A stretch of DNA of 64,000 nucleotides, taken from assembly GCF_000737245.1 (NCBI RefSeq), contig NZ_JPQU01000018.1, positions 62,001 to 126,000 of the forward strand, in the 5' to 3' direction. Shown one piece after another: positions 38,582-46,324 of this stretch. A model generated the notes under the pieces. It ran no database searches and was not told the origin of the DNA. It saw only the letters and a list, made by a program, of their open reading frames with translations. Every line of letters starts with the position of its first letter. Position 1 is the stretch's first letter. This DNA is from Pseudomonas syringae. Its GTDB lineage: Bacteria; Pseudomonadota; Gammaproteobacteria; Pseudomonadales; Pseudomonadaceae. Both the position numbers and the translations under genes were made by a program.

Positions 38582-39328
38582 ATGGATGCCAGCAATAACC
38601 GTGGTGACGAGAGTTTTCATTCCTTTGAGCCCATCAGCGCCCACGCCGATGATGAGCGATATGGTCACTCGACTCCGCCGTCGCATCTCTGGCGCAACGT
38701 CTGTGTGCTACTGGTACTAATCGCAGGTGCGATCTATCTACTGAGCAACTCCGGCGTCCTGCTGCAGAGCGCTGTCAGCCAAGCGACCGCCAAGCCTCAC
38801 CCAATCACCAAGCCCGCCATCTCCAACCCCGTTCCACCGATTTACACCTCTGACGCCCTGATCGCGCCCAAGTCTCTGGCTGACTGTATAAAACCGGACA
38901 ACATCATCGACGAAGCCGTCGCTACCTGCCGATATGGTCACTTTCCTCGTGCGAGCAACGACCCTACCGCACAGGGCATGGTGACGGAGTCCTACATGGC
39001 CAGGTACAAAGCTGATCAACAACCGGCCCGCACCAAACGCATCACTGCCTACAACATTGAGACCGCAACCATCTGGCAGTGGGATGGCAAGCGCACCTAC
39101 GCCGCCGAATGGGCAATCAATGACAATCGCATTGATGGCAGCAGCGTCTGCGGCAACTACCGCCGCGGCTCGATTGAATACCGCGAGTGCCGCAAAGGCG
39201 CCAAAGTCTACTTCCGGGAAAAGTGCCGGGAATGGGGCAAGCGCTGGAGCGCAGACCATCAAGATGCCAGCAAGGCAATGGAACAACGGTTTTGCTCGGC
39301 CGGTGACGGCTTCAATCCACTGGGTTAA
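38582..39328 (+). CDS. Membrane-anchored six-cysteine protein (paralogue B)
   Basis: A 248-residue protein of the same unrecognised family as 20097-20915. It has a cytoplasmic N-terminus of about 35 residues, one membrane segment (VCVLLVLIAGAIYLLSNSGV, about 41-60), a Pro-rich linker and the six-cysteine domain. That domain reads LADCIKPDNIIDEAVATCRYG, GMVTESYMARYK, IDGSSVCGNYRRGSIEYRECR, REKCREWGKRW and RFCSAG. RBS AAGGAAGAG precedes the ATG at 38582; the frame is open from 38459. The last 109 bp of the gene recur as a diverged copy at 41084-41192, beyond two AT-rich genes. Confidence 0.78.
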   Translation: MDASNNRGDESFHSFEPISAHADDERYGHSTPPSHLWRNVCVLLVLIAGAIYLLSNSGVLLQSAVSQATAKPHPITKPAISNPVPPIYTSDALIAPKSLADCIKPDNIIDEAVATCRYGHFPRASNDPTAQGMVTESYMARYKADQQPARTKRITAYNIETATIWQWDGKRTYAAEWAINDNRIDGSSVCGNYRRGSIEYRECRKGAKVYFREKCREWGKRWSADHQDASKAMEQRFCSAGDGFNPLG

Positions 39329-39505
39329 AAGCTCGCGCTGGGCATACGCTAGGGACAAATGCGGACGCTCAGCAAAGCACGAGACCGATATCCACATCTT
39401 GACTTAGAATTATCAAGCCTAAACGCCCCAAATCTGTGAGCAAATCCATCTTGCAAATCACCCTGAATACCGAGCGCTCGACCGAAGCTCGATAAACAAC
39501 CATTA

Positions 39506-39526
39506 ATGATATCACCGTGATATCAT
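39506..39526. promoter_or_regulatory. Operator-like palindrome ATGATATCAC-c-GTGATATCAT
   Basis: A perfect 10-bp inverted repeat around a single C, 32 bp before the preferred ATG of the AT-rich gene pair. Perfect symmetry, half-site length and position fit a dimeric repressor site. No regulator gene is adjacent. Confidence 0.6.
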
Positions 39527-39558
39527 CACGCCACTTATCTATACAGCGAAACAATGGA

Positions 39559-40422
39559 ATGAAGTCTGCGGCGGGCAAAGGGATTCTAGTACTTATATTG
39601 GGGCTAATGACTCTATCAACTCAAGCTTGCAATAACTTTGAAAATGATACTGCAAAAAACAAGCAGGCTATTTTAGCCGTACCACATAATAAAATAGTCA
39701 CTCAAGCGCCACCTATCAGGCAATCCAATAATAACTGCGCACCAAATATGCAATCTTCGCTTGCGCGCGGCCAGAATACTATCCAGTTAGAATCTACTTC
39801 CCAACCCGAAAATTCGATTTTGCCAGTTTTTATTGTCGCGATCAATACAACAGTTTTAGATATAGAAAAACCACAGGGCCACGACATCCTCAAACCCGAC
39901 GCAGCCATCCATAACGACAAGCAACCGGGAAATTTCGACACTCTAGGGTCAGACATCCTAGCAACAACTATTGGAGGCATAATACTTGCAATATTCTTTT
40001 TCGCAACAAGAGAAAAACTATTTCCGCTGCCAAACATTACCGGGCAATGGTACCTTGAGCAGCACACCATAACCACAGGGTACAACCCCTTCAAAGGAAT
40101 GATACTTAGGTATGTTGTGATCCTAATAAGAGAAGGGAATAGAATTGAAGGGAGCGGCGAACTTATATATGAGGATTCGTCAACTGGGAAGCGCTCTTAC
40201 CAAGAAAAAAATAGAAGACGATCAATAGTAACCGGTTATATTGAAAAAAATTATTTTAGTAAGGACAGAATACAGCTGCATGTTGTTGAAGATGGATTCG
40301 GAAGAGTTTCCAGCCACTTTTACGAACTAACCGTAGAAAAAAATGAATTTTTAAGCGGAACTTTTTCCTCAATGGTCGCTGACTCGACGGGGAACGCAAG
40401 ATGCCAAAGAACGCCTTTCTAA
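39559..40422 (+). CDS. AT-rich accessory membrane protein with C-terminal beta-rich domain
   Basis: Not recognised as a named family. The product is 287 residues from the ATG at 39559; a GTG at 39517 would overlap the palindrome and is less likely. The N-terminus is signal-like (KGILVLILGLMTLSTQACN), possibly with a lipobox-type Cys. A low-complexity polar stretch follows, then a membrane segment (LATTIGGIILAIFFFAT, about 140-157). The C-terminal domain of about 125 residues has alternating hydrophobic strands, starting ITGQWYLEQH and including VVILIREGNRIEGSGELIY and FLSGTFSS. This 'GxW...strands...L.G.f' plan resembles the S-2TM-beta/Cap15-like or lipocalin-like barrels of some immunity proteins, by inference only. 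Codon use is AT-rich (27/60 G+C in 40141-40200) against a GC-rich background. It overlaps the next gene by 22 bp. Confidence 0.7.
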   Translation: MKSAAGKGILVLILGLMTLSTQACNNFENDTAKNKQAILAVPHNKIVTQAPPIRQSNNNCAPNMQSSLARGQNTIQLESTSQPENSILPVFIVAINTTVLDIEKPQGHDILKPDAAIHNDKQPGNFDTLGSDILATTIGGIILAIFFFATREKLFPLPNITGQWYLEQHTITTGYNPFKGMILRYVVILIREGNRIEGSGELIYEDSSTGKRSYQEKNRRRSIVTGYIEKNYFSKDRIQLHVVEDGFGRVSSHFYELTVEKNEFLSGTFSSMVADSTGNARCQRTPF

Positions 40423-41021
40423 AAATTATAATTACTATATTTTCAGCACCATTTATAGCGATTTCTAGATTTGCCATTTTCTGGTACGGTTCGAAGCTGA
40501 AGATAGATTTTCATAAGTGTGCACAGATTATAAACTGTGCACCGATAGCTCCGGACCTCTATGTAAAGATGCTTATCTTGGCAGAAGATCATAGGAGCAA
40601 GATGCATTTTGGAGTTGATCCAATCGCAGTAATGCGATGCTGTGTTATCTTCATAACACGCAAGAAAACCCAAGGCGGCAGCACAATAGAACAACAATTT
40701 GTTAGAGTAGTTACCAACAGGTATGAACGAACTTTTAGACGGAAAATTCGAGAGCAGATTCTTGCTATAGAACTATCAAGACATTTTAAAAAAAACGACA
40801 TTGCCTCAGCATATTTGTCGATTGCATTTTACGGCACAGGACAGTATGGACTTGACGCAGCGTGTAATTCACAAAAATCTATATCTGATAACAACCTTGA
40901 CACCGCGTTATTGACCATATCCAAACTTAAATACCCTGAACCACTTGCCCACTCAGCGCCATGGATTGCAAGAATCAACACTCGAGTGAAACATATTAGA
41001 AGTAAAATGGTAGTTACTTAG
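40401..41021 (+). CDS. Minimal GT51 peptidoglycan glycosyltransferase (MtgA-like)
   Basis: A 206-residue protein with one N-terminal membrane segment (about 7-30), then a GT51 (PBP-type transglycosylase) domain. Motif 1 is AEDHRSKMHFGVD (Glu62-Asp63, His69). Motif 2 is GGSTIEQQFV (92-101). Motif 3 is FRRKIREQILAIEL (Glu118 in the RKxxE position). The YLN.xFG motif appears as YLSIAFYGTGQYG, with Ser for Asn. There is no transpeptidase domain. It would polymerise lipid II glycan chains at the inner-membrane surface. Composition is strongly AT-rich (21/60 G+C in 40681-40740), unlike its neighbours, and it overlaps the upstream gene by 22 bp, so the pair is one unit. It is distinct enough from chromosomal MtgA to suggest transfer. 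Confidence 0.8.
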   Translation: MPKNAFLKIIITIFSAPFIAISRFAIFWYGSKLKIDFHKCAQIINCAPIAPDLYVKMLILAEDHRSKMHFGVDPIAVMRCCVIFITRKKTQGGSTIEQQFVRVVTNRYERTFRRKIREQILAIELSRHFKKNDIASAYLSIAFYGTGQYGLDAACNSQKSISDNNLDTALLTISKLKYPEPLAHSAPWIARINTRVKHIRSKMVVT

Positions 41022-41083
41022 CCAACCGATGTCCCAGATCCATCTGCCTTCAAGCAGTTGATACCTGATTCCGTTCCCAGATA

Positions 41084-41192
41084 AAAATGCCGGGAATGGG
41101 GCAAGCGCTGGAGCGCAGACCACCACGACGCCAGCAAGGCAATGGAACAGCGGTTTTGCTCGGCCGGTGAGGGCTTCAATCCACTGGGCTGA
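41084..41192 (+). pseudogene. Diverged duplicate of the 3' end of the six-cysteine gene
   Basis: About 109 bp match the end of the gene at 38582-39328 (its bases 39220-39328). I count about 8 mismatches, roughly 93% identity, including the stop codon position (TGA here, TAA there). Homology begins abruptly at the AAAATGCCGGGAATGG phrase. There is no start codon or upstream part, so it cannot encode the protein. Together with the intact gene it forms direct repeats around the AT-rich pair. Confidence 0.9.
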
Positions 41193-41602
41193 GCGCTCAA
41201 GAACGGTTTCTGTAACCGGATAATTGCTAGCAGTCTGGTCGATTTGCCCTTTTTGGTAGTTTTTTTACGAAATGTTTTGTAACGGGCTACCCCCTAAAAA
41301 CAGGGCGCCAACCCTACGCAGCTGCGACATCACGCCACAGCCGGCCCGATTTCAAGCGGTTGCCATCATTGCCTTCAGATGGGATAACAAAAGGGCAACG
41401 GGCTCGAAAATCTATAAAAAGCATAGATTCATGGGTCATTGAAGTCGTTCACCGGCGATCCTGCATCAGATAAAAGTCCAGACGTTCTGTGTTCGCGCAT
41501 TTTGCCGACAGCGTATTGGTCAATCCTGCCTTTCAACCTCATTGAGGCCATTCATACGGCGTCACCAAACGTCGTGCTGCACTTAAAAGAAGGACCGGAA
41601 AA
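41193..41602. other. 410-bp gap upstream of the MFS gene
   Basis: No open frame with coding features and no REP element. It contains poly-T/poly-A tracts (TTTTTTTACGAAATG around 41260) and a short AT inverted repeat (CTATAAAAAGCATAG around 41411). The MFS promoter should lie here but cannot be pinned down. Confidence 0.5.
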
Positions 41603-42949
41603 TTGAGCGATCAATCCACTCCGAACACTGCACTCGCCAGATTCTGCGAGAAAACCGGTATTCCCTATCCAATGTTCTGGGGCTTTGTCGGCCTGCTGAT
41701 CTTCATGATCGGCGATGGCGTCGAGCTCGGTTACCTCTCCCCTTTCCTCAGCGAACGCGGCATGCCTGCCGATGAAATCGCCATGGTCTTCACCATTTAC
41801 GGCGTCACCGTGGGCATTTCCTCATGGCTGGCCGGCGCGCTGTCGAATATCTGGGGTCCAAAACGGGTAATGATTCTTGGCCTGGTGATCTGGAGCGCGT
41901 TCGAAGTCTTGTTTCTGGTCTACGGCCTGCAAGAACTCAGCTACTCCATGATCCTGCTGACCTACGGCCTGCGCGGGTTCGGTTACCCATTGTTTGCCTA
42001 TGGCTTCCTGGTGTGGATCGCGGCGGCAACCCCATCACGCAAAATGGGCATGGCCGTTGGCTGGTTCTGGGTCGCCTATGCAGCCGGCCTGCCGACACTG
42101 GGCTCACTGGTTGCCAGCTTCAGTATTCCGCTGATTGGCGCGATGGCGACGTTCTGGCTGTCTTTCGCACTGGTAGTCGTGGGTGGCGTGATCGGCCTGG
42201 TGGGTATGCGTGAAGCACACGGCATGCAACGTCTGGCACCCGAAGGTGAAAAGCCCATGGTGTCGATGGCGAAAAACATCACCATCATGTGGAAAATCCC
42301 CAAGGTATCCCTGGCGGGCCTGGTGCGCGTGATCAACACCTCGTCGATGTTTGGTTTTCTGGTGGTTATGCCCGGTTTCTTCATGCACACCGTGGGCTTT
42401 ACCCTGGAAGAATGGCTGCAACTGCTGACCATCGTCTTCGTGTTCAACATCATCGGCAACCTGGCGTCGAGCGTCATCAGCACCCGGATTGGCTATCGCA
42501 ACACTATCCTCTGGCTGGGCGCAGTCGGCAGCACCATCAGCACGCCACTGTTCTTCTTCATGCCACAGGCGTTCCCGGATAACTTCCTGATCGCCTCGGT
42601 GTTCGGCGCATTCTACGGCCTGACCCTGGCCTGCTTCGTACCGCTTTCGGCACTGGCACCGGCACTCGCGCCTCAGAACAAGGCAGCTGCACTGTCGGTA
42701 TTGAGCCTTGGCGCTGGCGCATCGACCTGGGTCGGCCCGGCTGTGGTAGCGATCTTCCAGGACAGCTTCGGCCTCGAAGGCGTGGTCTGGGCATTCACAG
42801 GCCTCTACGCCCTCAGCGCCGTGATGACCGCCTTCCTGAAAGACCCCGAGCCGGTCTTCGAACCCACCCTGACCAAGACCAAACGCAAAGTCCGCATCCT
42901 TGCGCCGCGTCTTGATTACCGTTGGGCGCATGCGGTGGAGAGTAAGTAA
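41603..42949 (+). CDS. MFS transporter, RbtT/DalT/CsbX polyol-permease family
   Basis: A 448-residue protein with 12 predicted membrane segments. It opens with PYPMFWGFVGLLIFMIGDGVELGYLSPFL, which resembles the ribitol and D-arabinitol permeases, and has the inter-helix motif around SNIWGPKRVMIL. The substrate is unproven; a polyol or sugar is the family expectation, and no catabolic genes are adjacent. The start is a TTG at 41603 with GAAGGA 10 bp upstream; no in-frame ATG precedes the first helix. Confidence 0.82.
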   Translation: MSDQSTPNTALARFCEKTGIPYPMFWGFVGLLIFMIGDGVELGYLSPFLSERGMPADEIAMVFTIYGVTVGISSWLAGALSNIWGPKRVMILGLVIWSAFEVLFLVYGLQELSYSMILLTYGLRGFGYPLFAYGFLVWIAAATPSRKMGMAVGWFWVAYAAGLPTLGSLVASFSIPLIGAMATFWLSFALVVVGGVIGLVGMREAHGMQRLAPEGEKPMVSMAKNITIMWKIPKVSLAGLVRVINTSSMFGFLVVMPGFFMHTVGFTLEEWLQLLTIVFVFNIIGNLASSVISTRIGYRNTILWLGAVGSTISTPLFFFMPQAFPDNFLIASVFGAFYGLTLACFVPLSALAPALAPQNKAAALSVLSLGAGASTWVGPAVVAIFQDSFGLEGVVWAFTGLYALSAVMTAFLKDPEPVFEPTLTKTKRKVRILAPRLDYRWAHAVESK

Positions 42950-42965
42950 TAGGACACACCGAGTC

Positions 42966-43056
42966 CTGTAGGAGCGCGCTTGCTCGCGATAACGTTATGT
43001 CAGTCAAAAATGTATCGGCTGGTATAACGCTATCGCGGGCAAGCGCGCTCCTACAA
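42966..43056. repeat. REPIN, mixed arms
   Basis: Left arm GTAGGAGCGCGCTTGCTCGCGAT (a hybrid of the two main classes), right arm ATCGCGGGCAAGCGCGCTCC, between convergent genes. Confidence 0.9.
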
Positions 43057-43064
43057 GGGTCGCG

Positions 43065-43571
43065 CTACACCCGCCGCAACAGGTAAAACTTACTGTCCAC
43101 CTTCATCACCGGAAAGCTCTCCGGCAGCTCCGCCTTCGCCACTTCAACAAAGCCATGCTTTTCGTAGAAGCGGTGCGCGGCGAGGAATTTGTCGGTGGTG
43201 CCCAGGTAGATGTCCTTCACCCCGCGCTTGCCAGCCTCTTCCAGGAGGGTGCTGAGCAGCGATGCCGCGACGCCGAACTCGCGGCCGCGAAAGGGTGCAG
43301 CGACGAACATTTTGCGTAACGCCGTCTGCTGCGCGCCGATGTCTTTGAGGCCGATGGTGCCAATGATCTGGCCGTCTCTCTTGGCGACCCAGAAGTCGCC
43401 GCTGCCAACTTGATAGAAGCCGGGAATTGCCTGCAAATCCGGCTGGTCTTCGGCGGTGATGGCGATACCGAATTCCTCACGCTGGATCGGCACAATGACG
43501 TCAACCACTCCCTGCTGGTCAGTCGGCTCGAAGCGCGAAATCTGGATGTCGCTGGCATTTGAAATAGACAA
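43065..43571 (-). CDS. GNAT-family N-acetyltransferase
   Basis: A 168-residue acetyltransferase. The acetyl-CoA motif A is LRKMFVAAPFRGREFGVAASLLSTLLEEA, and motif B ends with HRFYEKHGFVEV. The substrate is unknown. The frame opens upstream at 43658, but a TTG at 43571 has AGGAG 9 bases before it and gives the normal length. There are no partners on its strand. Confidence 0.85.
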   Translation of the reverse strand: MSISNASDIQISRFEPTDQQGVVDVIVPIQREEFGIAITAEDQPDLQAIPGFYQVGSGDFWVAKRDGQIIGTIGLKDIGAQQTALRKMFVAAPFRGREFGVAASLLSTLLEEAGKRGVKDIYLGTTDKFLAAHRFYEKHGFVEVAKAELPESFPVMKVDSKFYLLRRV

Positions 43572-43749
43572 AGTTCTGCTCTCCTTCTCTCGAAAGGTGA
43601 ATGGGTTGCGGCAAATATTTGCACAGCCTGCATGCCCACCAAAACCCGTCCTCCCCACTAAAACACCTCTGCGGCAAAATTTTTTGTGAGGCAGTTCTCT
43701 ACTGGAGCGTAGGAAATGCCTGTATCAGCTGTGGGCCATCAAAAAGCCA

Positions 43750-43777
43750 TTGTCAGCGCTGGAATGCGGCTTATAAT
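43750..43777 (+). promoter_or_regulatory. Sigma-70-type promoter for the lipoprotein/LpoB-like cluster
   Basis: TTGTCA, a 16-bp spacer, then TATAAT, 130 bp before the first gene of the cluster. Matches to consensus are 5/6 and 6/6. The remaining part of the 338-bp gap shows no gene. Confidence 0.75.
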
Positions 43778-43909
43778 CCCGCGCCCTGCTCGTCACGACC
43801 TCATAACCCGTAACGAAAAGGCTCACGGAGCAGCCAGCCTGCTCAATCAAACGGATTTGCATAGCGGTTGGCTTTTGCCCTGCTATCGACTTTCAAGGAA
43901 CGAAGCTTT

Positions 43910-45307
43910 ATGTCTTCTCGTGCCTTTACTGCGCTCGTGTTGTTCGCGGCTGTGCAGCTCGCTGGCTGCTCCGCTTTCCGTAGCTACGACGCCGAACTCA
44001 AGGAAACCAACCAGCAGCTGACCACCGGCAATGTCGATGGCGCGTTGGGTGTGCTTGAAAAAAACAACACCAGCGCTGACAAGGACCTCCTCTACTACTT
44101 CGAGAAGGGCGAACTGTTGCGTGCCAAAGGCGACCTCGCCGGCAGCCAGACCGCATGGCGGGCGGCTGATCTGGTGGTCTACAAGTGGGAGGAATCGGTC
44201 AAGCTCGACACTGATAAATACCTGTCACAGTTCGGCAGTTTCCTGATTAACGACAAGGTCCGTCGTTACGAAGGTTATGACTATGAAAAGGTCATGCTGA
44301 CCACGCAGATGGCTCTGAATCTGCTGGCTAAAAACGACTTTGAAGGCGCCCGCGTCGAGATCAAGAAGACTCACGAACGCGAAGCCGTGATCGCTGAGCT
44401 GCGGGACAAGGAATACGCCAAAAGCGAAGAAGAAGCCGAGAGCAAGGGCGTCAAGACCCAGTTCAAGGATCTGCAGGGTTATCCGGTCGCGTCACTGGAT
44501 GCGCCGGAAGTCGTGGGTTTGAAGAACAGCTATCAGAGTGCGTTCAGCCATTACCTGTCCGGTTTCGTCTACGAAGCGATGGGTGAAAAAGGCCTCGCCG
44601 CACCGGGCTATCGCAAAGCGGCAGAGCTGCGCCCAAACACCCCTCTACTCGATGAAGCACTGCTCAAACTCGACGGCAAAGAAAGCAAGGACGGTTATAG
44701 CGAAGTATTGATCGTGGTCCAGAGCGGCTTCGCTCCCGCGCGCGACTCGGTGCGCATCCCGCTGCCACTGCCAATCAGTGGCAATCTGGTCATCACACCG
44801 TTGTCGTTCCCGGTGATCAAGCCCGACACAACGACCGCTGCCTTCACCCAGATCGGCCTCGACGGCCAGCAGATCAATCTGACAAAACTCAACAGCACCA
44901 CCGACATGTCGCGTCGCGCCCTGCGTGATGACATGCCAGGGATCATTCTGCGTACCACCGTCCGGGCCATTACCCGCGGCGTTGCCCAAAAGCAGCTCAA
45001 TGACGTGAACCCGCTTGCCGGTCTGGCAGTGGGCATCGCATCGGCGATCACCGAAGGTGCTGATACCCGCACCTGGCGCACACTGCCGGACAACACGCTG
45101 GTCGCTCGCCTGCGTCTGCCGCAGGGCACGCACCAGGTTGTGCTGCCTTCTTCCACGGGGGGCACCAAAGTGGACGTCAAAATCGACCAGCGCTATCAGG
45201 TCGTTGCTCTGCGGGCGATCGGCAATCAGGTCTACACCGACGGCCTCGCAGCGCACGTGACGCCGTCGGCTGTGCAGCAAGCAATCGCCACCACCAAACA
45301 ACCCTGA
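43910..45307 (+). CDS. Lipoprotein, COG3014-like, with TPR-like N-terminal half
   Basis: A 465-residue lipoprotein. The signal ends in VQLAGC with lipidated Cys20. The N-terminal half is helical and TPR-like (ALGVLEKNNTSADKDLLYYFEKGELLRAKGDLAGSQ), and the C-terminal half is beta-rich (RLRLPQGTHQVVLPSSTGGT). Relatives sit beside LpoB/YcfL genes in other gamma-proteobacteria, by recall; the function is unknown. The frame is open from 43868, but the ATG at 43910 starts the signal peptide. First gene of a four-gene operon, with 13 bp to the next gene. Confidence 0.8.
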   Translation: MSSRAFTALVLFAAVQLAGCSAFRSYDAELKETNQQLTTGNVDGALGVLEKNNTSADKDLLYYFEKGELLRAKGDLAGSQTAWRAADLVVYKWEESVKLDTDKYLSQFGSFLINDKVRRYEGYDYEKVMLTTQMALNLLAKNDFEGARVEIKKTHEREAVIAELRDKEYAKSEEEAESKGVKTQFKDLQGYPVASLDAPEVVGLKNSYQSAFSHYLSGFVYEAMGEKGLAAPGYRKAAELRPNTPLLDEALLKLDGKESKDGYSEVLIVVQSGFAPARDSVRIPLPLPISGNLVITPLSFPVIKPDTTTAAFTQIGLDGQQINLTKLNSTTDMSRRALRDDMPGIILRTTVRAITRGVAQKQLNDVNPLAGLAVGIASAITEGADTRTWRTLPDNTLVARLRLPQGTHQVVLPSSTGGTKVDVKIDQRYQVVALRAIGNQVYTDGLAAHVTPSAVQQAIATTKQP

Positions 45308-45320
45308 ACGGAGACTCTCC

Positions 45321-45692
45321 ATGCGTATCAAGATTCTCGGCGTTTTGGCGCTGGCCCTGCTAGCTGGCTGCGCGACCCCGCCGCCACCGGCTCCTGGCAG
45401 TGCCGCGAGCAAAGTCGTTGCCATGGGCGACATGAAGAACATCGAAGTGGGCGCCATGCGCGTAGCTCGGGAAAACGGTTTTCTTACCGTCAATGTGCAG
45501 CTCAACAACACCAGCAACTACAACAAACAGATGTACTACCGCTTCGCTTGGCTGGGTAACGACGGTTTCCCTGTGGCGGACCCAGAGGGCTGGAAAAGCG
45601 TGACGCTGTATGGCTCGCAAACCAGCTTCCTGCCCGCGATTGCCCCGGTGCCGAAAGCCACTGACTTTCGCCTCGAAGTGAAGACGCCTTGA
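45321..45692 (+). CDS. YcfL-family (DUF1425) lipoprotein
   Basis: A 123-residue protein. The signal peptide has lipobox LLAGC (Cys17). The domain includes QLNNTSNYNKQMYYRFAWLGNDGFPV, typical of YcfL/DUF1425. In E. coli ycfL is adjacent to lpoB, as here. The role is undefined. Confidence 0.85.
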   Translation: MRIKILGVLALALLAGCATPPPPAPGSAASKVVAMGDMKNIEVGAMRVARENGFLTVNVQLNNTSNYNKQMYYRFAWLGNDGFPVADPEGWKSVTLYGSQTSFLPAIAPVPKATDFRLEVKTP

Positions 45693-45730
45693 TTCGCACC
45701 TTATTTTGTTCAGTTGAAGAGAACTTCCAC

Positions 45731-46321
45731 ATGTTGTCTATCCGCCTTTGCTCCATCGCTGCTGCCGCCCTGCTGCTCGCCGGTTGCGCCAATAATTCGC
45801 CGTCCCTGGGCAGCAAAAACATCAGCTATGGCGACACCAAAGCCGTCGAAACCGTGACCAACGAATTCGGCTCCACCGACCTGCAGATGATCGCCGAGTC
45901 CATGACCCGATCGCTGGCTCAATCCGGCGTACTGCAGGGCCGGCCTGTGGTTCAGGTCTATGACGTGAAGAACAAGACCAGCGAGTACATTGATACCCGC
46001 GAAATCACCACGTCGATCAAAACCCAGCTCATGAAAACCGGTACTGTCCGCTTCGCCAGCGACAACACCCAGATGCAAAGCCAGGTTGACCAGCTCAAGC
46101 TGCAAAACCAGAGCGGCCTGTACAAGCAGTCGACTGTCAGCAAGACCGGCAACATGATCGCCGCCAAATACCGTCTGGAAGGTGCGATCAGCTCCACCGT
46201 CAAGCGCAGCAGCGACTACAAGGATGTCTTCTACAAATTCAGCCTGCAACTGATCGACGTTGAAAGCGGTCTGGCCGAGTGGATGGACGAGAAAGAAATC
46301 CGCAAGACCACGGAGCGCTAA
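45731..46321 (+). CDS. lpoB: LpoB-like penicillin-binding-protein activator lipoprotein
   Basis: A 196-residue outer-membrane lipoprotein with lipobox LLAGC (Cys19). The TolB-like N-domain fold shows NKTSEYIDTREITTSIKTQL, and the end is LIDVESGLAEWMDEKEIRK, very close to E. coli LpoB, which activates PBP1b. Pseudomonas is known (recalled) to use the unrelated LpoP for PBP1b, so the function here may differ. The frame is open from 45689, but the ATG at 45731 begins the signal. It is followed after 3 bp by the CsgG-like gene. Confidence 0.85.
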   Translation: MLSIRLCSIAAAALLLAGCANNSPSLGSKNISYGDTKAVETVTNEFGSTDLQMIAESMTRSLAQSGVLQGRPVVQVYDVKNKTSEYIDTREITTSIKTQLMKTGTVRFASDNTQMQSQVDQLKLQNQSGLYKQSTVSKTGNMIAAKYRLEGAISSTVKRSSDYKDVFYKFSLQLIDVESGLAEWMDEKEIRKTTER

Positions 46322-46324
46322 GCA

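Noticed and set aside
39517..39558. GTG start for the AT-rich membrane protein
   Set aside because: It would begin inside the palindrome and adds 14 residues without signal-peptide character; the ATG at 39559 starts the hydrophobic signal.
39330..41083. Prophage or integrase-driven island
   Set aside because: No integrase, phage structural gene or tRNA target; only two genes and a repeated gene end are seen.
41018..41200. Small minus-strand frame over the duplicated gene end
   Set aside because: It is the antisense of the 3'-end remnant and carries no start signal.
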